A stretch of DNA of 64,000 nt from Flavobacteriales bacterium UBA952. Lineage in GTDB: Bacteria; Bacteroidota; Bacteroidia; Flavobacteriales_D; Crocinitomicaceae. Every line of letters begins with the position of its first letter. The stretch's first letter is position 1. Shown piece by piece: positions 58,343 through 64,000 of the stretch. Location of the stretch: the NCBI GenBank assembly GCA_905182495.1, contig CAJJBU010000021.1, forward strand, positions 1 to 64,000, in the 5' to 3' direction. A program made the position numbers and the translations under genes. The notes under the pieces were generated by a model that saw only the letters and a list, made by a program, of their open reading frames with translations, was not told the DNA's origin and made no database searches.

Positions 58343-59685
58343 TGCAATTAGAAAACCAAAATATCGCAATTATTGGTGGCGGCGAAAGCGGTGTTGGCGC
58401 AGCTTTGCTCGCTAAAAAAATGGGAGCAAAAGTATTCGTTTCTGATGGCGGTCAGTTACAGGATAAGTACCGGAGCGAATTACAGAAGCAAGGCATCGAT
58501 TTTGAAGAATCAAGTCATGATATAAAGCGTTTTTCAAATGCGAAATGGGTAGTAAAATCTCCAGGTATTCCTTCTTCTGCTCCAATTATTCAAAAGCTTA
58601 GAGAACTAGACTTGAATATCGTTTCTGAAATTGAATTTGCTTCCAAATTCACGGATGCTATAACAGTCTGTATAACGGGAAGTAACGGGAAAACAACTAC
58701 GACAATGTTGCTGTATCATATTTTCAAAAAGGCAGGCCTGAATGTTGGTGTTGCCGGAAATGTGGGGAAAAGTTTAGCGCGTCAAGTAGCTGCTTCCAAA
58801 AAGGATTATTTCATTATAGAGTTGAGTTCCTTTCAATTAGATGATTTAGCGCATTTCAAGGCAGACATTTCAATTTTATTAAACATTACTCCAGACCATC
58901 TGGATCGTTATGAGAATGATATGAATCTGTATGCAGATTCTAAAATGAGAATCACCAATAATCAAACCCAAGAGGATTGGTTCATCTATAATGCAGATGA
59001 CCCTATAATCAATCAAAAAGTTGCCAGCATGAACCTTCCTATGAAGGTGGCTAGCTTTTCAATAAAAAGCCCACAGGAAATCGGGGGGTATCTAAAATCG
59101 GAAGAATTAATAATCAATATAAAAGAACAACTAACTATGTCCATTCATGATTTAGCGTTAAAGGGTCAGCACAACACCCAGAATTCTTTGGCTGCAGGTA
59201 TTGCGGCTAGAATAGTAGAAATTCGTAAGGATATCGTGCGACAAAGTTTAGAGGACTTTGTGAATGTCGAACACAGACTTGAGTTTGTCGCAAAGGTTAA
59301 TGGCATTGAGTTCATTAATGATTCAAAAGCTACAAATATTAATTCCACATGGTTTGCCCTGGAGAGCATGGAAAAACCTACGGTTTGGATCGTTGGTGGC
59401 GTTGACAAAGGCAATGACTATAATGAGTTATTAGCACTTGTTGATGAGAAAGTAAAGGCCATCATTTGTCTTGGAGAGAACAATGAGAAAATCAAAGAAG
59501 CTTTCGCTTCCAAAGTAGAAACATTGGTCGAGGCAAGAACCGCTGTTGAGGCTGTTGCTTATGCTTATCGCCTTGCACGTAAAGATGAGGCTGTTCTTCT
59601 TTCTCCGGCTTGTGCTAGTTTTGATATGTTTGAAAACTATGAGGACCGAGGAAATCAATTTAAGCAAGCGGTGAGAATGCTTTAA
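58342..59685 (+). CDS. murD: UDP-MurNAc-L-alanine:D-glutamate ligase MurD
   Basis: A 447-residue Mur ligase: N-terminal Rossmann domain (IAIIGGGESGVGAALLA), P-loop GSNGKTTT (about 113-120), ITPDHLDRY and the C-terminal domain with NDSKATNINSTWFAL, VWIVGGVDKGNDY and SPACASFDMFENYEDRGNQF. It adds D-Glu. The following 153-residue gene appears to copy its C-terminal domain. Confidence 0.96.
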   Translation: MQLENQNIAIIGGGESGVGAALLAKKMGAKVFVSDGGQLQDKYRSELQKQGIDFEESSHDIKRFSNAKWVVKSPGIPSSAPIIQKLRELDLNIVSEIEFASKFTDAITVCITGSNGKTTTTMLLYHIFKKAGLNVGVAGNVGKSLARQVAASKKDYFIIELSSFQLDDLAHFKADISILLNITPDHLDRYENDMNLYADSKMRITNNQTQEDWFIYNADDPIINQKVASMNLPMKVASFSIKSPQEIGGYLKSEELIINIKEQLTMSIHDLALKGQHNTQNSLAAGIAARIVEIRKDIVRQSLEDFVNVEHRLEFVAKVNGIEFINDSKATNINSTWFALESMEKPTVWIVGGVDKGNDYNELLALVDEKVKAIICLGENNEKIKEAFASKVETLVEARTAVEAVAYAYRLARKDEAVLLSPACASFDMFENYEDRGNQFKQAVRML

Positions 59686-59686
59686 A

Positions 59687-60148
59687 ATGAGTAAATCCGA
59701 TTTTCAAAATAATAAATTAGGACTTAGAAAGGAATCTCAATTAGATCGAAGTCTGGATGCGGTTGCATGCCTAAAGCCGCATGGGAAATATCTTGGCATG
59801 GATACTTTTTCATGTCTTCATCCGGATTTGGTTGTTTTGGAAAAAACCATATTGAATTTCCCTTTTGATATATTATGGATTGGAAATCAAAACGAGATTA
59901 AAGGCTTTATCAATGGCCGTTTTTTACAAAAAAAGAAAATAAGTAAGTTCATCGTTTATGGTGGCTATGATCTTGATCATTGTTCAGATATAATCATCTC
60001 AACAGCTTCATTATCTGATGCTATCTCTCATCTAAAATCTTGTTCCTTTAGGCCGGGAATTCTTTTGCTTACAGCTTCTGACGCCGATAGTGCATATAGT
60101 ATGCGATTCTTTGAAAATCAAATTATTAATTCTCAAACAAAGAAATGA
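59687..60148 (+). CDS. Orphan protein resembling a degenerate MurD C-terminal domain
   Basis: A 153-residue protein of no recognised family, between murD and ftsW (1 nt after murD, 4-nt overlap with ftsW). Read against the MurD C-terminus it lines up throughout: RSLDAVACLKPHGKYLGMDT with HRLEFVAKVNGIEFINDSKA, FDILWIGNQN with PTVWIVGGVD, KISKFIVYG with KVKAIICLG, and RPGILLLTASDADSAYSM with EAVLLSPACASFDMF. The DSKATN and SPACASFD residues are lost, and there is no ATP-binding or central domain. It is inferred to be a non-catalytic paralog, perhaps a regulatory or scaffolding partner. The similarity is modest and judged by eye. Confidence 0.6.
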   Translation: MSKSDFQNNKLGLRKESQLDRSLDAVACLKPHGKYLGMDTFSCLHPDLVVLEKTILNFPFDILWIGNQNEIKGFINGRFLQKKKISKFIVYGGYDLDHCSDIIISTASLSDAISHLKSCSFRPGILLLTASDADSAYSMRFFENQIINSQTKK

Positions 60149-61320
60149 GGTACTACTTAAAATACCTTAAAGGCGATCCAGTCATTTGGATGATTGTCAT
60201 TTTGCTCATGGCATTTTCATTGGTAACCGTGTACAGTTTTGTGCCTGTATTGGTTAAAATAGAAGGGGGTACTCCTTTTTATTATTTGTCCAAGCATCTT
60301 TTGTATGTTGTAATTGGCTTTGTTAGTATGTATGTCATTCATAGGATTGACTCAAAATACATCTATCAAATTAGTAAGTTTGCCTATTATTTAGCCATAG
60401 GCCTTCTTTTATTCACCATGTTCTTTGGAATAAATGTAAACGGCGCGGATCGCTGGATTCGTGTGCCATTTATTGGTTTAACTTTTCAGTCATCAGATTT
60501 TGCCAAGCTTGCTTTGATGATCTATTTATCTAAGATTCTTGTCAAAAAAGAAAAACAATTAAACGATTGGAAGGAGGGTGTTCTTCCGCTTCTTGTTCCA
60601 ATAATTGTTATCTGTGGGATCATTTTAGTTGACAATTTGTCTACGGGACTGATGCTCTTTTTTATTTCAATGATACTGTTGTTTATTGGAAGATTCCCTT
60701 GGAAGAAGTGGTTGAGTATTATAGGTGCAGGAGTCTTGTTGCTAACAATGGCTATCACTGTTCATGAGGCTTTCCCCTCCTTGGATCTCTTGCCGAGATA
60801 TGATACCTGGAAAGCGCGTGTCACTCGTCAGTTCAGTGATGAGAGTGCAGGAATTGAAAACGCACAAGCGAACAATGCGGAATTAGCGATTTACAATGGT
60901 TCTATTACTGGTCAAGGTGTAGGTGATGGTCGGTTGAAGGGGTATATACCTGAGGCATATGCGGATTTTTACTTTGCTAGTTTTATAGAAGAATTTGGCT
61001 TAATATCTGGCGTATTATTGATCTTGTTGTATCTAATTTTATTACTTCGGATTATTAAAATAGCTCTAAAAAGTGATGTGCTTTTTGAATCCTATTTGTG
61101 CTTGGCCATTGGAATTCATTTATTGTTTCAATCGTCCATTAATATGTTGGTATGTACTGGGATTTTTCCGGTGACGGGCCAGAATATGCCCTTTTTGGCA
61201 ATGGGTGGATCAGCTTTGATTATGGCGTGTATTTCCATCGGAATTGTTCAATCGATTGCGAACAAGAATAATAAAAAAACAGCGACAGCTACATCTTTTG
61301 ATATCAATGGAGAGAAATAA
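60145..61320 (+). CDS. ftsW: Peptidoglycan glycosyltransferase FtsW
   Basis: A 391-residue SEDS protein with ten membrane helices: NGADRWIRVPFIGLTFQSSDFAKLALMIYLSK, DNLSTGLMLF, GSITGQGVGDGRLKGYIPEAYADFYFASFIEEFGLISG and GQNMPFLAMGGSALI are diagnostic. It polymerises septal lipid II with FtsI. Confidence 0.96.
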   Translation: MRYYLKYLKGDPVIWMIVILLMAFSLVTVYSFVPVLVKIEGGTPFYYLSKHLLYVVIGFVSMYVIHRIDSKYIYQISKFAYYLAIGLLLFTMFFGINVNGADRWIRVPFIGLTFQSSDFAKLALMIYLSKILVKKEKQLNDWKEGVLPLLVPIIVICGIILVDNLSTGLMLFFISMILLFIGRFPWKKWLSIIGAGVLLLTMAITVHEAFPSLDLLPRYDTWKARVTRQFSDESAGIENAQANNAELAIYNGSITGQGVGDGRLKGYIPEAYADFYFASFIEEFGLISGVLLILLYLILLLRIIKIALKSDVLFESYLCLAIGIHLLFQSSINMLVCTGIFPVTGQNMPFLAMGGSALIMACISIGIVQSIANKNNKKTATATSFDINGEK

Positions 61321-62416
61321 TACAATTAAGAGGGTCCTGATTTCAGGCGGCGGTACAGGGGGGCATATCTTTCCTGCTATTGCTATAGCCGACGAAATTA
61401 AGCAGCGTAATGCGGATGTTGAAATCTTATTTGTGGGAGCAGTTGGTAAGATGGAAATGGAACGCGTCCCAAATGCCGGTTATAAAATCGAAGGCCTGCC
61501 TATTGTGGGTTTTAAAAGACAAATGAGTTTGTCGAATCTCTTGTTGCCTTTTAAAATCATTAAGAGTCTTTTAAAGGCCCGAAAAATTATTCGTGATTTC
61601 CAGCCAGAGTTGGTTATAGGTGTTGGTGGTTATGCTAGTGGACCAACCCTTAAGATGGCTCAAATACTTGGTGTCCCTACCGTGATTCAAGAGCAGAATT
61701 CTTTTCCTGGGAAAACAAATATTTTACTCTCCAAGAAGGCGAAATTAATTTGTACAGCTTACCAGAATTTGGAGCAGTTTTTTTCTAAGGATAAAATCAG
61801 ATTAACTGGAAACCCTGTTCGAGAAGAATTAGGGAGGATAGAGATTTCAAAAGCGGAAGCTCTTAAGCTTTTTGATTTATCAGAAGGTCAAAAAACGGTT
61901 CTTGTAATCGGCGGCAGTCTAGGTGCTAAGACACTAAATGAGTCTATTTTAAAAGAAATGGAAAAAATAACGCAAGGAAACATTCAATTTATTTGGCAAT
62001 GCGGGAAGGGCTATTATGATCAAATCAGGACGGACTTCCCAAGTTTATCTAATCAAATTAAATTGATGCCATTTATTGCAAGGATGGATGCTGCTTATGC
62101 GGCGGCGGATATCATCGTCTCAAGGGCAGGTGCTTTGTCAGTATCAGAGTTATGTTTGGTAGGCAAGCCTGTCATTTTAGTCCCCTCTCCTAATGTTTCA
62201 GAGGATCACCAAACAAAAAATGCCATGTCCTTGGTTGGAAATAAAGCGGCTATTTTAATTGCAGATGTTGATTCTAGAGAACAACTAATTGATGAAGTTT
62301 TACAATTGATGGAGCAAGAACAAAGGAAAAAAGAATTGTGCGAGAATATTGAAAAATTGGCAAAGCCAGAGGCTACTGCTGATATTGTTAACGCTTGCGA
62401 AACATTACTAAAATAA
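61307..62416 (+). CDS. murG: UDP-GlcNAc:lipid I transferase MurG
   Basis: A 369-residue GT28 enzyme. The ATG at 61307 is chosen over upstream in-frame codons because the family N-terminus (VLISGGGTGGHIFPA; G-loop 14-20) follows directly. VGVGGYASGP, EQNSFPGKTN, TGNPVREE and SRAGALSVSELCLVGKPVILVP are conserved. It makes lipid II on the inner face. It overlaps ftsW by 14 nt. Confidence 0.96.
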   Translation: MERNNTIKRVLISGGGTGGHIFPAIAIADEIKQRNADVEILFVGAVGKMEMERVPNAGYKIEGLPIVGFKRQMSLSNLLLPFKIIKSLLKARKIIRDFQPELVIGVGGYASGPTLKMAQILGVPTVIQEQNSFPGKTNILLSKKAKLICTAYQNLEQFFSKDKIRLTGNPVREELGRIEISKAEALKLFDLSEGQKTVLVIGGSLGAKTLNESILKEMEKITQGNIQFIWQCGKGYYDQIRTDFPSLSNQIKLMPFIARMDAAYAAADIIVSRAGALSVSELCLVGKPVILVPSPNVSEDHQTKNAMSLVGNKAAILIADVDSREQLIDEVLQLMEQEQRKKELCENIEKLAKPEATADIVNACETLLK

Positions 62417-62418
62417 AC

Positions 62419-63807
62419 ATGAGAACTCGAGTCATAGATTATACAAATTTTTACTTCATAGGAATAGGGGGTATTGGTATGTCTGCTTTGGCGAGATATT
62501 TTAAAGCAAACGGAAAAAAGGTCTCTGGATATGATAAGAATGAGTCGGCAATAACTGATGCACTCATTCATGAAGGTTGTGAAATTCATTTTGAAGATTT
62601 AGGTAAAAAAGTAAAACAGGAGGTTTCTTCTGCTACGAATACGCTAATTGTATACACGCCAGCGATTCCCGATGAACATCGAGAGCTAGCTTACCTAAAA
62701 GAAAAAGGCTACACCATTTATAAGCGAAGTGAGGTTTTAGGATTGATAACTAGGTTTATGAAGGGATTGTGCGTCGCGGGTACACATGGTAAAACGACTA
62801 CGAGTGCCATGTTGGCTCATGTTTTAGATCAAAGCAACTGGAAGTGTAATGCTTTTTTGGGGGGTATTTCTTCTAATTTTAATTCCAATTTGCTATTGGA
62901 CACAGACTCCGAATGGGCTGTTGTGGAGGCGGATGAATTTGATAGGTCCTTTCTACATTTGTCTCCGTTGGCAAGTATTGTGACAGCCATGGACCCGGAT
63001 CATCTAGATGTTTATGGAGACGCCTCTAGTTTTAAGGATGGTTTTCAACAATACGCAATGAAAATTGATCCAAATGGTTTTTGCGTTATTCATGAAAGTC
63101 TCTCCTTGCGATCCCTTTGCCCAACGGTAACTTATGGTATTGATTCTGATGGCTCAGATTATTGTGCACATCATGTTAAGTACGATGATGGAATGATGCA
63201 TTTTTTGGCGGATACAATGTCAGAGAAGTCCATTAAGTTTTCATTAGGAATCCCTGGTTTACACAATGTTTTAAATGCACTAGCTTGTATTGCTTTATTG
63301 GACAAGCTCGGTTTGCCGCTAACCTCTATTCGGTCTGGATTAGCTTCCTTTAAAGGGGTGCGTCGTCGTTTTGATGTGCAGATTAAGTCAGATTCATTGA
63401 CATATATCGATGATTATGCCCATCACCCTGAGGAGCTTAGGTATTTAATTGATTCTTTGAAGATGATGTTTCCAGGGCAGCGAATTACTGCTGTTTTTCA
63501 GCCTCACCTGTTTACGCGTACTCGCGACTTTGGATCTGCATTTGCGGATCAGCTATCTCGATTTGATGAACTAATTCTACTTCCAATTTACGCAGCAAGA
63601 GAACAAGAGATCATAGGTATCTCTAGTGATTGGTTGCTTTCAAAAGTTCGAATTACAAATAAGAAGATTTTAAACTCTTCTGAAGCACTTGAATACCTTA
63701 AAGAAAAGACGGATGGGGTGATTGTTACTATTGGAGCCGGGGATATCGATAGAATGGTAGACCCACTAAAGTTTATTTTAACTCAAAACATAGAAGCCCT
63801 ATCATGA
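62419..63807 (+). CDS. murC: UDP-MurNAc:L-alanine ligase MurC
   Basis: A 462-residue Mur ligase. The ATG at 62419 is used because an earlier TTG would extend into murG. FIGIGGIGMSALARYF, P-loop GTHGKTTTSAML (about 120), DPDHLDVYG and DDYAHHPEELR are conserved. It adds the first L-Ala. An ATGA overlap couples it to ftsQ. Confidence 0.96.
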   Translation: MRTRVIDYTNFYFIGIGGIGMSALARYFKANGKKVSGYDKNESAITDALIHEGCEIHFEDLGKKVKQEVSSATNTLIVYTPAIPDEHRELAYLKEKGYTIYKRSEVLGLITRFMKGLCVAGTHGKTTTSAMLAHVLDQSNWKCNAFLGGISSNFNSNLLLDTDSEWAVVEADEFDRSFLHLSPLASIVTAMDPDHLDVYGDASSFKDGFQQYAMKIDPNGFCVIHESLSLRSLCPTVTYGIDSDGSDYCAHHVKYDDGMMHFLADTMSEKSIKFSLGIPGLHNVLNALACIALLDKLGLPLTSIRSGLASFKGVRRRFDVQIKSDSLTYIDDYAHHPEELRYLIDSLKMMFPGQRITAVFQPHLFTRTRDFGSAFADQLSRFDELILLPIYAAREQEIIGISSDWLLSKVRITNKKILNSSEALEYLKEKTDGVIVTIGAGDIDRMVDPLKFILTQNIEALS

Positions 63808-64000
63808 AGAAATGGATGAAATTTGTTTTGTGGTTGTGCTTTGTGAGCGGCATCATTGTTATTCTTGTCTTTGAAAAGAAAAAAGATCGTGAGAGCATAT
63901 TGGATCTTCCTAATATCAATATTCATGTAGAGGGTCAGGATTCTTTTTTAAACGAAATTGAGGTATTAAATCGCTTGAAAACACACCAATTGTACGGCGA
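63804..64000 (+). CDS. ftsQ: Cell division protein FtsQ (partial)
   Basis: The first 65 codons before the right edge: a short basic tail, a membrane helix (about 5-21), a KKKDRE linker and the start of a POTRA domain (INIHVEGQDSFLNEIEVLNRL). The position after murC is the conserved place of ftsQ. Confidence 0.85.
   Translation, partial: MKKWMKFVLWLCFVSGIIVILVFEKKKDRESILDLPNINIHVEGQDSFLNEIEVLNRLKTHQLYG

Overview
The window looks like a chromosomal segment of a marine or aquatic Bacteroidota, most likely order Flavobacteriales. The grounds are low GC, Bacteroidetes-type promoters (TTG, about 19 nt, TAnnTTTG), starts without clear Shine-Dalgarno sequences, a type IX secretion (T9SS) C-terminal sorting domain, a fused ResB/CcsA cytochrome c maturation protein, and the Bacteroidota tRNA-tuf-tRNA-secE-nusG-rplKAJL-rpoBC order. 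There is no rRNA operon, insertion sequence, phage or CRISPR array, and no gene-free stretch longer than about 220 nt.

Layout. 1-8 kb: a partial lamin-tail/CotH secreted protein, a small lipoprotein-like gene, a decayed DUF2490 gene, comM/yifB, a frameshifted class IV aminotransferase overlapping a P-loop sulfotransferase-like gene, and a three-repeat T9SS cargo protein. 8-18 kb: a minus-strand block with a NatAB-type ABC exporter, rlmN, dnaN and a small unknown gene, then an LMW-PTP/arsenate reductase-like gene, an RluA-type pseudouridine synthase, the giant ccsBA fusion and a DinB-like protein. 18-27 kb: the most unusual region, a tightly overlapping operon of H-NOX, an HNOBA-like/PAS histidine kinase, a lone receiver, a porin (frameshifted), a small phosphate-binding-protein-like gene, a membrane PAS/GAF histidine kinase and a second lone receiver. 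It continues into saccharopine dehydrogenase, DUF3467 and glycosyltransferase genes. 30.8-43.8 kb: tRNA genes, tuf, secE, nusG, ribosomal proteins and rpoBC. 43.8-51.6 kb: minus-strand recG (frameshifted), accA, a sulfotransferase, lnt, rpmA-rplU and an EamA transporter. 51.7-64 kb: the dcw cluster mraZ-rsmH-ftsL-ftsI-murE-mraY-murD-(orphan)-ftsW-murG-murC-ftsQ, running off the right edge.

How the genes work together. The H-NOX operon reads as a nitric-oxide-responsive phosphorelay: a cytosolic heme sensor and a soluble kinase whose N-terminus resembles the H-NOX-associated domain of guanylate cyclases. It is wired in the same transcript to a membrane kinase that probably reads an envelope signal delivered by the porin and binding protein. 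The receivers carry no output domain. The dcw cluster builds peptidoglycan precursors and the divisome and is probably autoregulated by MraZ through boxes seen upstream. It contains an orphan gene that looks like a degenerate copy of the MurD C-terminal domain.

Four genes (DUF2490, aminotransferase, porin, recG) are interrupted by small indels. That density suggests either recent gene decay or residual indel errors in the assembly, and these reading frames should be treated with caution.
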